Source of the DNA: Candidatus Neomarinimicrobiota bacterium
Lineage (GTDB): Bacteria; Fidelibacterota; SORT01
DNA length: 32,912 bases
Assembly (NCBI GenBank): GCA_022573815.1
Contig: JACZTG010000024.1
Coordinates: 1 to 32,912, forward strand
Direction: 5' to 3'
The notes beneath the pieces are model-generated. The model saw only the letters and a list, made by a program, of their open reading frames with translations. It was not told the origin of the DNA and ran no database searches. The translations under genes and the position numbers were made by a program. Positions 8,075 to 16,015 of the stretch are shown here, in pieces. The first letter of the stretch is position 1, and each line of letters starts with the position of its first letter.

Positions 8075-9036
8075 TGAGAAACGCCTTCGCAGATGAACTT
8101 TTAAAGCAGAGCAAATTGCGGGACGATATCGTTCTCGTTACAGGGGACATTGGTAACCGCTTGTTCGATCCTTTCAAGGAAGCAAATCCAAACAATTTTT
8201 ATAATGCCGGAGTTGCTGAAGCGAACGCTATCGGAATGGCGGCAGGGTTGTCTATGGGCGGTTTCAAGCCGATAGTCTATACGATTGCCACATTTGTTAC
8301 CGCGCGATGTTTTGAGCAGATAAAAGTAGATGTCTGTTACAACGGCAATCCCGTAATAATCGTCGGCGTTGGAGGAGGATTCTCTTATGCGGGTAACGGA
8401 GCAACGCATCATTCGTTCGAGGATATTGCGATATTAAGGTCGCTTCCCGAAATCAGCATCGTGGCTCCCGCAGATTCCTATGAGGTAAGAGGGGCGTTAC
8501 GGGCGGCGTTAAAACATGATAAACCGGTATATCTCAGGCTGGGCAAGAAAAACGAACCGCTCGTGCATGATTCAGTTCCGAATTTTTCTATCGGAAAAAG
8601 TATAAGACTGAAAAAGGGCAACGAGGTTTGTATTCTCTCAACGGGAAATATAACTCCTGAAGCGATGGCGGCGGCTGAGATGCTCGAAACTGAGGGGATT
8701 TCAACGGAACTGATGAGTTTCCATACTATAAAACCGCTTGACAGGGAATACCTGGAAGAGGCGTTTAATAACTTCAGATTGGTTGTGACCGTTGAGGAAC
8801 ACGGTATTATCGGAGGTCTGGGTGGCGCTGTTTCTGAATGGAAAGCGGCAGAAGAACTTCGAAGCGAGATTACCGCAAAGTTGTTGTCAGTGGGAGCGAA
8901 AGACAGTTTTATGCACCGAAGCGGCAACCAGACATACGCCAGAAAACATTTCGGGCTGGATTCGGAGAGTATCAGAAGCAGGATAACGGAAGTGTATGAA
9001 AAGACTTACCTGTCGGAATTGGGAGTAAGTTTTTGA
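8074..9036 (+). CDS. Transketolase C-terminal (pyrimidine-binding) subunit
   Basis: A 320-residue protein matching the Pyr and C-terminal domains of transketolase. The catalytic glutamate that activates the TPP aminopyrimidine is expected at E49 in NAGVAEANAIGMAAGLS. THHSFEDIAILR and an APADSYEVR strand follow, then the C-terminal domain with VEEHGIIGGLGGAVSE. It pairs with the preceding subunit, with starts and stops interlocked by one base. Acceptor and donor sugars cannot be read from the sequence. Its place between an NDP-sugar SDR and a dehydrogenase suggests that the ketose it makes is reduced or activated for glycan synthesis. Confidence 0.9.
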   Translation: MRNAFADELLKQSKLRDDIVLVTGDIGNRLFDPFKEANPNNFYNAGVAEANAIGMAAGLSMGGFKPIVYTIATFVTARCFEQIKVDVCYNGNPVIIVGVGGGFSYAGNGATHHSFEDIAILRSLPEISIVAPADSYEVRGALRAALKHDKPVYLRLGKKNEPLVHDSVPNFSIGKSIRLKKGNEVCILSTGNITPEAMAAAEMLETEGISTELMSFHTIKPLDREYLEEAFNNFRLVVTVEEHGIIGGLGGAVSEWKAAEELRSEITAKLLSVGAKDSFMHRSGNQTYARKHFGLDSESIRSRITEVYEKTYLSELGVSF

Positions 9037-10079
9037 AAACGACTGCAGCGGTATTAGTTGAAACAGGGAAACCTCTTGAACTTATGGATATAGAAATTCC
9101 AAAACTGAAAGAGGGTCAGGTGCTTGTGGATGTATTATACAGCGGTATATGCCGCACACAAGTTCTCGAATGCCGCGGACACAAAGGTGAAGACAAGTTC
9201 CTGCCGCATTGTCTCGGACATGAAGGGACGGGAAAAGTTTTGGAAGTCGGGATCGGGGTCACAAAGGTAAAAGAAGATGATTATGTTTTGCTTTCCTGGA
9301 TGAAGGGCGAGGGCTATGACGTTCCGGGCACTGTTTACGGGAGTAACGGCTACCGGATAAACGCGGGCGGTATTACCACTTTTATGAATCAGAGTGTGAT
9401 CAGCGAGAACAGACTTACCAGGATAGACGGTAGCTTACCTTTGGATGAAGCAGCGCTTTTGGGCTGTGCGGTCCCTACAGGGTTCGGTGTGTTAAGAAAC
9501 ACTGTGATTGCCAAAAAGGGCGATTCGGTGGTGGTTTTCGGGGTCGGCGGAATCGGGCAATGCGTTGTTCAGGGCGCAAAGATAGCGGGTTGCGACCCGA
9601 TAATAGCGGTAGACCTATTTGATGATAAACTCGTTACCGCAAAGAGTGTGGGAGCTACTCATCTTATAAACCCAACTGAGTGTGATCCTATAGAAGAGAT
9701 AAGAAAAATCTCTGCCGATGGATTGGATTATGCGGTTGAGGCTACCGGAATTCCCCGAGTTATGGCTCAGGCGCTTGCATCTGTAAGGGTAAGGGGTGGG
9801 AGTGTGATCGTCATAGGGAATGCTAAAGAGGGTGATCTGCTGCAATTGGATCCGCACGAACTCAATATGGGCAAGAATATATTGGGAACATGGGGTGGCG
9901 ACAATGATCCCGATAAAGATTTCCCCGAATATCTTGAAATGTTCGAATCGGGAGTGATAGACCTTGCGCCTCTTATCACACAGTCCTACACGCTTGAGCA
10001 GGTAAATCAGGCGATTGACGATCTGGATACCGGGAAAACGCTGCGTCCTATAATTCAAACTTCAAACGGATTTAACTGA
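9033..10079 (+). CDS. Zinc-type medium-chain alcohol dehydrogenase lacking the structural-zinc lobe
   Basis: A 348-residue MDR-family oxidoreductase. Catalytic-zinc residues are visible at C40 (SGICR), H63-E64 (GHEG) and C145 (LLGCAVPTG), and the Rossmann motif is VFGVGGIGQ. The lobe at 86-112, which in classical ADHs carries four cysteines for a structural zinc, has none. Family logic gives NAD(P)-dependent oxidation or reduction of an alcohol; in this context a sugar or polyol phosphate is likely, as in TarJ-type ribitol-phosphate dehydrogenases. The start is TTG at 9033, overlapping the upstream TGA (TTGA). The substrate assignment is inference. Confidence 0.85.
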   Translation: MKTTAAVLVETGKPLELMDIEIPKLKEGQVLVDVLYSGICRTQVLECRGHKGEDKFLPHCLGHEGTGKVLEVGIGVTKVKEDDYVLLSWMKGEGYDVPGTVYGSNGYRINAGGITTFMNQSVISENRLTRIDGSLPLDEAALLGCAVPTGFGVLRNTVIAKKGDSVVVFGVGGIGQCVVQGAKIAGCDPIIAVDLFDDKLVTAKSVGATHLINPTECDPIEEIRKISADGLDYAVEATGIPRVMAQALASVRVRGGSVIVIGNAKEGDLLQLDPHELNMGKNILGTWGGDNDPDKDFPEYLEMFESGVIDLAPLITQSYTLEQVNQAIDDLDTGKTLRPIIQTSNGFN

Positions 10080-10083
10080 CATA

Positions 10084-10683
10084 ATGATCATCGGAATTGA
10101 TTTTGATAATACTATCGTCAATTATGACGGAGTGTTCGCGGCAGCTGCGGCGGAGAAAAATATGCTTCCCGAAAACAGCTTGAAAACAAAAGAAAGCGTG
10201 AAACAGATGTTGCTCGGTGAGGGCAGGGAAGCTGAATGGACGGAACTCCAGGGTTACGTGTACGGGACCAAAATGGATGATGCCCGTATCTATAAGGGTG
10301 TTGAGGATTTTATCGGTATATGCGCTGAAATAGGCTGGGAAACGGTTGTTATCAGCCACAAGACGAGGCATCCGGTCATCGGCCCCCAATACGATTTGCA
10401 CGCTGCGGCTCTGCAATGGATAAAATCGAGCGGATTAATGCTCAGTGACGTTTTCTTTGAAACCACAAGGGAATACAAATATGCGAGGATAGCTCTCATC
10501 CGGTGCGATATTTTTGTGGACGATCTACCCGGTTTTCTTCTGGACAGCGGCTTCCCGGAAGAAGTTAACGGGATATTATTCGATCCGAATAATCAACATA
10601 AGGACAGCGATGAACTAATGAGATTCAACTCGTGGGAGATGATAGGGACCCTTTTTCCTGAAAATTCGGCGCTGTCGGTTTGA
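10084..10683 (+). CDS. HAD-superfamily phosphatase
   Basis: A 199-residue HAD hydrolase with all core motifs: nucleophile and acid/base Asp in DFDNT (D6, D8), the motif II serine in VISHKT (S91), a lysine near 132 (motif III) and the paired acidic residues of FVDDLP (D146, D147). An insertion at about 20-75 could be the cap. It probably removes a phosphate from a sugar-phosphate intermediate, the role GmhB has in heptose synthesis, although it is not clearly a GmhB orthologue. The start ATG follows the ADH stop by 4 bases without a strong Shine-Dalgarno; its end overlaps the next TTG start. Confidence 0.8.
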   Translation: MIIGIDFDNTIVNYDGVFAAAAAEKNMLPENSLKTKESVKQMLLGEGREAEWTELQGYVYGTKMDDARIYKGVEDFIGICAEIGWETVVISHKTRHPVIGPQYDLHAAALQWIKSSGLMLSDVFFETTREYKYARIALIRCDIFVDDLPGFLLDSGFPEEVNGILFDPNNQHKDSDELMRFNSWEMIGTLFPENSALSV

Positions 10684-11717
10684 AAGTGTCATTAAATAAT
10701 CAGGCAATCATTTTATTAAGTAAAATTGGAGATCTGTCTCCGTTTGCAATTAAAGAAATCAGCGGCGGAGCAAATAACCGTGTGTATGAACTCGAAACCA
10801 GCAAATATAAGTATTTGATGAAATCTTATTACACGGACAAAGAGGACAGGAGAGACCGGTTAAGCGCAGAATTCGGCTTTTCCGATTTTCTCTGGTGCGA
10901 AGGTATTCACCGCATCCCTCGTCCCGTAGTTCAGGATATGGAAAACAGGAACGCATTATTTGAATACGCGGAAGGAAAGAAAATTTTGCCGGAAGACGTT
11001 GATGAACATCTCGTATCGGAAGCATTGTACTTCTGGGTTGAGCTAAACTCCCGAAAGAATTCTACACGGGCTAAAAGTATTCACAAAGCGTCTGAAGCAT
11101 ATTTTTCAATTAACGGACATCTAAATAACGTAAGCAACCGATTAAAGAGTTTGAGCGAGATAAAGATAGATTACGACGTTTCTAACACCGCAAAATTATT
11201 TGTGAATGATAATCTTATTCCTTATTGGGACAGCGTAAAGAGTGAAGTTGTGGCCGACTCCGCTGTAGAGGGAATAAAAATTAGCGACATATTACCGGAT
11301 ACTGACTGGTGTTTATCGCCATCAGATTTCGGGTTTCACAATGCAATTATAACGGAATCCGGGGCGCTGAGATTTTTCGATTTTGAATACGCCGGATGGG
11401 ACGACCCGGCAAAGCTTGTTTGCGACTTTTTTTGTCAACCTGAAATTCCTGTAAGCATGAAACATTTTTCGGCATTTTCTGAAACCGTATCATCAGAATA
11501 TTCTGATGCCGGCTTTCATCAATTCAGGATGAATCTCCTACTGCCAGTTTATCAGATGAAATGGTGCGCCATAATGCTGAACGATTTCCTTTCCAGCGGA
11601 AACAGGCGGCGTGAATTTTCCAATAGTAATATATCCCGGGAAAAACGGTTAGAAAAGCAGCTGGAAAAATCTATGAATAAGTTTGAATCAATGCTGAGCG
11701 AAAGAGCAGAGGTCTAA
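10680..11717 (+). CDS. Aminoglycoside-phosphotransferase/choline-kinase-fold kinase
   Basis: A 345-residue protein with the APH-family kinase fold. A glycine-containing ATP loop ISGGANNRVY is at 27-36, followed by a VAIK-equivalent LMKSY (46-50). The catalytic loop LSPSDFGFHN is at 212-221, with D216 the expected base in place of the usual HxD, and the metal-binding segment is FDFEYAGWDDP at 233-243. In glycan clusters such kinases phosphorylate a sugar, choline or a related small hydroxyl compound. The TTG start at 10680 interlocks with the preceding stop (TTGA), and the next gene starts directly after its stop. The target is unknown; antibiotic resistance is unlikely given the context. Confidence 0.75.
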   Translation: MKVSLNNQAIILLSKIGDLSPFAIKEISGGANNRVYELETSKYKYLMKSYYTDKEDRRDRLSAEFGFSDFLWCEGIHRIPRPVVQDMENRNALFEYAEGKKILPEDVDEHLVSEALYFWVELNSRKNSTRAKSIHKASEAYFSINGHLNNVSNRLKSLSEIKIDYDVSNTAKLFVNDNLIPYWDSVKSEVVADSAVEGIKISDILPDTDWCLSPSDFGFHNAIITESGALRFFDFEYAGWDDPAKLVCDFFCQPEIPVSMKHFSAFSETVSSEYSDAGFHQFRMNLLLPVYQMKWCAIMLNDFLSSGNRRREFSNSNISREKRLEKQLEKSMNKFESMLSERAEV

Positions 11718-12380
11718 ATGGCTTATATAGATTTTCTTACGGATCAGCATTCGGGAACCAAGCGCGATTATCTGGCGAGGATGACAGAATACCCGAAAGC
11801 GGAAGCTATCAAAAAGGCTAAATCATATGGATATGATTACTGGGACGGAGACAGAAAATTCGGGTTCGGCGGATATAAATATGACGGCAGATGGCGTTCT
11901 GTAGCTGAAAAGATCGCCACACATTACGGTCTTAAGCCGGGAGACAGTGTGTTGGATGTGGGCTGCGGTAAAGGGTTTCTGCTTTACGAATTGACTCAGG
12001 CGGTTCCGGGATTGAAAGTTCAAGGGATAGACATTTCGGAATATGCCGTCGAAAATTCCAAAGAGGAAATAAGGGGTAACTTAAAAGTTGCGGATGCCGT
12101 GTCGCTTCCTTTTGAAGATAACAGTTTTGATCTGATTATATCATTAAATACGCTTCATAACCTTTATTGCTATGACTTGGATAAGGCGTTTTCAGAGATA
12201 GAGAGGGTTGGAAAGAAAAATAAATATATCGTTGTAGAATCTTACCGCAACGAGGAAGAAAAAGTCAATATGATGTGCTGGGTGCTGACGGGAGAATGTT
12301 TCTTTTCTCCCGAAGAGTGGGAATGGTGGTTCAGCCACAGCGGATATTCAGGCGATCATGGATTCATATATTTTGAATAA
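11718..12380 (+). CDS. Class I SAM-dependent methyltransferase
   Basis: A 220-residue Rossmann-fold methyltransferase with motif I VLDVGCGKG at 78-86, the acidic end of strand 2 in VQGIDIS, and motif IV SLPFEDNSFDLIISLNTLHN. The N-terminal 60 residues, including a YWDGDRKFGFGGYKYDG segment, are typical of a subgroup found next to sugar-biosynthesis genes. It probably methylates a sugar or phosphate hydroxyl or carbon. It starts at the base following the previous stop, so coupling is tight. A second, unrelated methyltransferase follows 30 bp downstream, suggesting two methylation steps on the same glycan. Confidence 0.8.
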   Translation: MAYIDFLTDQHSGTKRDYLARMTEYPKAEAIKKAKSYGYDYWDGDRKFGFGGYKYDGRWRSVAEKIATHYGLKPGDSVLDVGCGKGFLLYELTQAVPGLKVQGIDISEYAVENSKEEIRGNLKVADAVSLPFEDNSFDLIISLNTLHNLYCYDLDKAFSEIERVGKKNKYIVVESYRNEEEKVNMMCWVLTGECFFSPEEWEWWFSHSGYSGDHGFIYFE

Positions 12381-12410
12381 AAGTTTTTTAAACTTTTAGA
12401 AGAGGGCAGA

Positions 12411-13103
12411 ATGACGACAGAAATATTATTACCGAAACATCACAAAGATCAGTTTGACCATGGCTATGAAAACGATAGCGAAGAAAAGTTCATATTGGGC
12501 CCCCATGCCTATTTTTCGCTGAAGAATGATCCGAAGCATCTTCTCTTTCATCTCGCCAGGTATAAGTTCGTTATGAAAATGATGAAGCCTGATTTCAGGG
12601 TAATGGAGGTGGGCTGCGGTGATGCCTTCGGCACTGTTCTTGTGGCGTCGGCTGTCAGGAGTGTGAACGCTACCGATTGGGACAGCAGGATGGTGGAGGA
12701 TAACCGTGAAAGAATGCAGCAGTTCGAGAATATCCGTTTTGACGTTTATGACGCTACATCGGGACCGTTATCCGGAGGACCTTATAACGCCGCTTATTCC
12801 TTAGACGTTATCGAGCATGTGGAGCCGAATAAGGAAGATGTGTTTGTGAGAAATATCGCTGATTCACTCACGGACGACGGGATGTTGATACTCGGCACTC
12901 CAAATAAGTACGCTGAAGAATGGGCTTCACGTGAAAGCAAAATAGGACACATAAATTGGAAAACACATGAAACTTTGGAAAGTCTCCTGAGCAACTGTTT
13001 TCAAAACGTTTTTATGTATTCGATGAACGATGAAGTGCTGCACACCGGATTCGACAAGATGGGGCATTATGTGCTTGCTGTAGGTTCGGTTCCTAAACGT
13101 TAA
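12411..13103 (+). CDS. Class I SAM-dependent methyltransferase
   Basis: A 230-residue methyltransferase with motif I VMEVGCGDAFG near 64-74, an acidic strand-2 residue in NATDWD, motif IV YSLDVIEHVEP and a LILGTPN strand. It has a good Shine-Dalgarno (AGAGGG, about 12400). It belongs to the Methyltransf_11/23 group by motif style but is not a close paralogue of the enzyme just upstream. It sits near the end of the plus-strand glycan operon. The methyl acceptor is unknown; a sugar residue is the likely target from context. Confidence 0.78.
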   Translation: MTTEILLPKHHKDQFDHGYENDSEEKFILGPHAYFSLKNDPKHLLFHLARYKFVMKMMKPDFRVMEVGCGDAFGTVLVASAVRSVNATDWDSRMVEDNRERMQQFENIRFDVYDATSGPLSGGPYNAAYSLDVIEHVEPNKEDVFVRNIADSLTDDGMLILGTPNKYAEEWASRESKIGHINWKTHETLESLLSNCFQNVFMYSMNDEVLHTGFDKMGHYVLAVGSVPKR

Positions 13104-13134
13104 TTATCAGGGGGTAAAAAATATTTCAGATAAG

Positions 13135-14121
13135 ATGAAGGTTGTGGTGTTAGGGAGTAACTCCTTTTCGGGGAGCGATTTTATTGATCTGCTGCTGGAA
13201 GAAGGCGAGTATGAAGTTATTGGTGTCAGTCGGTCACCTGAAAAAAATAGTGTTTTCCTTCCTTATAACAACAGGAGCTCCGGGGATTTCAGCTTCCATC
13301 AATTAGACATGAATAAAGATATGCCCGAGTTGATAAATTTGCTTGATGATACGGAACCCAGCTATGTAGTAAACTTTGCCGCTCAAAGTGAAGTTGCTCC
13401 GAGTTGGGAGCATCCCGAACACTGGTATGAAACTAACGTGGTATCGCTTTCAAAAATGATTAATTTCTTGAAAGACCGCAGTTACTTGAGGAAATATGTT
13501 CATATATCTTCGCCTGAGGTTTACGGCTCATGCGAAGGATCCGTATTTGAAGACGCTCCTCTCAATCCCTCCACACCTTATGCGGCGTCAAAAGCGGCAG
13601 CGGATTTACATTTGTTTACAATTCAAAAAAACTATGATTTTCCGCTTACGATGATACGTTCAACGAATGTATACGGAGCGCATCAGCAGCTCTGGAAAAT
13701 TATTCCGCGCACTATTATTTATATAAAAAGCGGGAAAAAACTCCAGCTTCACGGCGGCGGCACGGCGGTTAAGTCATTTATACATATCAGCGACATCTCC
13801 TTAGGAGAATTGAGCGCAATGTTGTCGGGTTCGAAAGGAGCTATTTATCATCTGTCACCCGACGGCGGTTATTCCGTGCGAGAAGTGGTTGAGATGATAT
13901 GCGAAAAAATGTCAGTCGAGTTCAGCGAAGTAGTGGAAAGTGTGGAAGAACGTCCCGGACAGGATAGGGCATACGTTATTGATTCTAAAAAAGCAAGAAT
14001 AGAATTTGACTGGCAGCCGCGTGTGTCAATGGAGGATGGAATTGATGGGGTAGTATCATGGATAAATGCCAATTGGGATAAGATAAAAACTCTGCCTCTT
14101 GATTACATCCACAAGCCTTAA
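13135..14121 (+). CDS. NAD-dependent epimerase/dehydratase (GDP-mannose 4,6-dehydratase-like SDR)
   Basis: A 328-residue extended SDR with catalytic YAASK at 149-153 and ISSPEVYG supplying the serine. Its coenzyme loop is GSNSFSG (7-13), so the middle glycine of the usual GxxGxxG is a serine. NFAAQSEV at about 80-87 and the STNVYG strand resemble GDP-mannose/CDP-glucose 4,6-dehydratases. ATG 13135 lies 20 bases after a GGGGG run; an in-frame ATT at 13123 would fit that spacing better but is a rare start. This is the last gene of the plus-strand operon and meets the convergent wbuC-like gene with only 3 bases between stops. Confidence 0.8.
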   Translation: MKVVVLGSNSFSGSDFIDLLLEEGEYEVIGVSRSPEKNSVFLPYNNRSSGDFSFHQLDMNKDMPELINLLDDTEPSYVVNFAAQSEVAPSWEHPEHWYETNVVSLSKMINFLKDRSYLRKYVHISSPEVYGSCEGSVFEDAPLNPSTPYAASKAAADLHLFTIQKNYDFPLTMIRSTNVYGAHQQLWKIIPRTIIYIKSGKKLQLHGGGTAVKSFIHISDISLGELSAMLSGSKGAIYHLSPDGGYSVREVVEMICEKMSVEFSEVVESVEERPGQDRAYVIDSKKARIEFDWQPRVSMEDGIDGVVSWINANWDKIKTLPLDYIHKP

Positions 14122-14124
14122 GAA

Positions 14125-14619
14125 CTATTCAGACAAATCCTCTAAAAAGAGAACTATCTCATCCGATTCGGACTCATGCGGAGCCCAGCTGGCGTATTCA
14201 GTGTCCGATTGCTTAAAGGGTCCGTTAGTAATCTCATGAAATACCACGTATTCTGTCTGTGGGATGACCATGTGCCAGGCTTCCTTTGAGAGCCTGTAGA
14301 TAAGATTCAGGTGAGCATCTGTTGCGCTCATTTCGATTCTTTTGGTCACCTGCCCTGATTCGTCGAAGAGTATCACCGTAAGTTCTCCCTCAATGATGTG
14401 ATACGATTCTGATTTGCCTATATGCCGATGAGGACGAATATAACTGTCCCGGCAAAGTCCGATGACCATCTCCTGAACCGGATCGTTTTCGCTCAAGTGC
14501 ATGCAAATCCTCGACCTTCGGAGTGCGGAGTTCTCAGCCAACTCCCTGAGGACTGAAAGATCGTTTTCACTGAGTTCAAGGACCTCGTTGGAATTATAAA
14601 TTATCGGACTCTCAGGCAT
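14125..14619 (-). CDS. wbuC: WbuC-family cupin metalloprotein
   Basis: A 164-residue protein with the WbuC cupin pattern. IRPHRHIGKSESYHIIEGEL supplies H64, H66, E71 and H74 as likely metal ligands, with another histidine at H116 (EAWHMVIP). WbuC proteins are encoded in many O-antigen loci; their biochemical role is not established, though the fold suggests isomerase- or dioxygenase-like sugar chemistry. AAGGGA upstream of ATG 14619 serves as ribosome-binding site. It is the last gene of the minus-strand operon, 6 bases after the aminotransferase gene, and ends 3 bases from the stop of the convergent SDR gene. Confidence 0.8.
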   Translation of the reverse strand: MPESPIIYNSNEVLELSENDLSVLRELAENSALRRSRICMHLSENDPVQEMVIGLCRDSYIRPHRHIGKSESYHIIEGELTVILFDESGQVTKRIEMSATDAHLNLIYRLSKEAWHMVIPQTEYVVFHEITNGPFKQSDTEYASWAPHESESDEIVLFLEDLSE

Positions 14620-14625
14620 AAAAAT

Positions 14626-15717
14626 TTATCCCTTATAAAACTCGGTTATAGAGGAAACAACGTATTCAATTTCCTCGTTGGAAACAGCTTCGCTTGCAGG
14701 AAGACTGAGGATCTCACCGATGATCTTTTCAGCGTTCGAGAATTCCGCGCGGGATTTGTCTTTGTAAGCCGGTTGCAACGGCATAAGTATCGGATGACGT
14801 ATCTTAACTTCTATCCCTTTCGATTCAAGATGTTTTTTCAATTCATCTCTGTTCTCACACCGAATAGTATATGTGTAATATACCTGTCTTTCTCCATCGC
14901 TGTCTTCCGGAGTTACTACTAAATCACGAAGCAGTTCGGAATAGCTGCCGGCTACTTCCCTTCTTCGTTCAACAATGTCTTCAACCCTGTTGAACCGCAC
15001 CAGCAACATAGCTGCCTGAATAGTATCAAGTCTGCTGTTTAATCCCGGCTCAACGCACAGTTCTCTGTCAATAGTTCCGGCATAGCGCAAGCTGATCAAA
15101 CGCTTTTTAATTTCGGGGTCATCCGTAACTATAACTCCAGCCTCTCCGACCGCAGCGAATATTTTCATCGGATTAAGACTGAAACAGGCGATGTCTCCGA
15201 AAGAACCTGCTACACTGTCGTTAAATCGGGCGGAGAACGACTGAGCGGCATCTTCTATCATCAGTAAATTATGTTCCCTGACAATTTCAGATAACTTGTC
15301 CATCTGACAGACTTTTCCGTTAAAATGAACCGGAAGTAGCGCTTTGGTTTTATCCGAGATTAGTCTTCGCACGCTATCGGGAGAAATGTTCTGGTCGTCG
15401 GCAATATCCGCAAAGACAGGAGTAGCGCCAGTAAGAGAAATCGCATTGGCAGTGGCTATCCAAGAAAGTGAGGGAGCGATAACTTCGTCCCCGGGACCGA
15501 TGCCGAGACTTCTGAGTCCGAGATATAAAGCGTCGGTTCCCGAGCTGACTCCCACGGCATAATTTCGTCCGCAATGTTCTGCGAAACGTGTCTCGAACTC
15601 TTCCACCTCGGGGCCGAGAACCAACCTGCCGTGTTTCATAACGGTTTCTACGGCATCAAGCAGCTCGGAACGCTCCTCCTCAGAGGTTATAGAGAGATCA
15701 AGGAAAGGGACCTTCAT
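14626..15717 (-). CDS. DegT/DnrJ/EryC1/StrS-family sugar aminotransferase
   Basis: A 363-residue PLP-dependent enzyme. SSGTDAL at 58-64 binds the phosphate, D156 in IEDAAQS contacts the pyridine nitrogen, and K185 in SLNPMKIFAA is the Schiff-base lysine. The family transfers an amino group from glutamate to a keto-NDP-sugar, so its substrate is probably the 4-keto (or 3-keto) product of one of the SDRs in the convergent operon. AGGAAGG precedes ATG 15717. Length and motifs are normal. Confidence 0.9.
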   Translation of the reverse strand: MKVPFLDLSITSEEERSELLDAVETVMKHGRLVLGPEVEEFETRFAEHCGRNYAVGVSSGTDALYLGLRSLGIGPGDEVIAPSLSWIATANAISLTGATPVFADIADDQNISPDSVRRLISDKTKALLPVHFNGKVCQMDKLSEIVREHNLLMIEDAAQSFSARFNDSVAGSFGDIACFSLNPMKIFAAVGEAGVIVTDDPEIKKRLISLRYAGTIDRELCVEPGLNSRLDTIQAAMLLVRFNRVEDIVERRREVAGSYSELLRDLVVTPEDSDGERQVYYTYTIRCENRDELKKHLESKGIEVKIRHPILMPLQPAYKDKSRAEFSNAEKIIGEILSLPASEAVSNEEIEYVVSSITEFYKG

Positions 15718-15724
15718 ATCGAAG

Positions 15725-16015
15725 TTATGATTTCCTTCCTGAAAATAGTTTATACATGCTGAACCCGAAACTGTTTAGCAGCCAGAATAAGGGTATAGTC
15801 AAAGCCCGGTATAGATTGAGCCCGACTCCGGGAAACAATCCTAAAAAGGTAATTGTTTGATAAAAAGTTTTTGTCCATAGACCGAAAATTATTAAAATCA
15901 GTGCTATCACTCCAGGACTCATCCCAAAATAAAACAAAAAATAGCCGATGGACAAAAGTATAAACCATTTGAGCCATAACCTTCTGAAATCCCAAATTAT
16001 TTTGTAAATACTCAT
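15725..16015 (-). CDS. Small multi-pass membrane protein in glycan operon
   Basis: A 96-residue protein beginning MSIYKIIWDFRR, with two strongly hydrophobic helices (about 16-30 and 32-48), a further hydrophobic stretch at 53-67 and another at 70-84, then a basic tail SGRKS. I choose ATG 16015 because it forms an ATGA overlap with the stop of the upstream GT2 gene. The longer frame from 16123 would overlap that gene by 112 bases and add a polar extension that is its shadow. No family is recognised. Position between a GT2 and an aminotransferase gene suggests a membrane partner for lipid-linked glycan assembly. Confidence 0.6.
   Translation of the reverse strand: MSIYKIIWDFRRLWLKWFILLSIGYFLFYFGMSPGVIALILIIFGLWTKTFYQTITFLGLFPGVGLNLYRALTIPLFWLLNSFGFSMYKLFSGRKS

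Noticed and set aside
8478-8927. 149-codon minus-strand frame opposite the transketolase C subunit
   Set aside because: Serine/proline-rich antisense shadow of a strongly conserved gene.
10680-11717. Antibiotic-resistance aminoglycoside kinase
   Set aside because: Only the fold is shared. The gene is interlocked with sugar-biosynthesis genes, so a sugar or small-molecule kinase is more likely.
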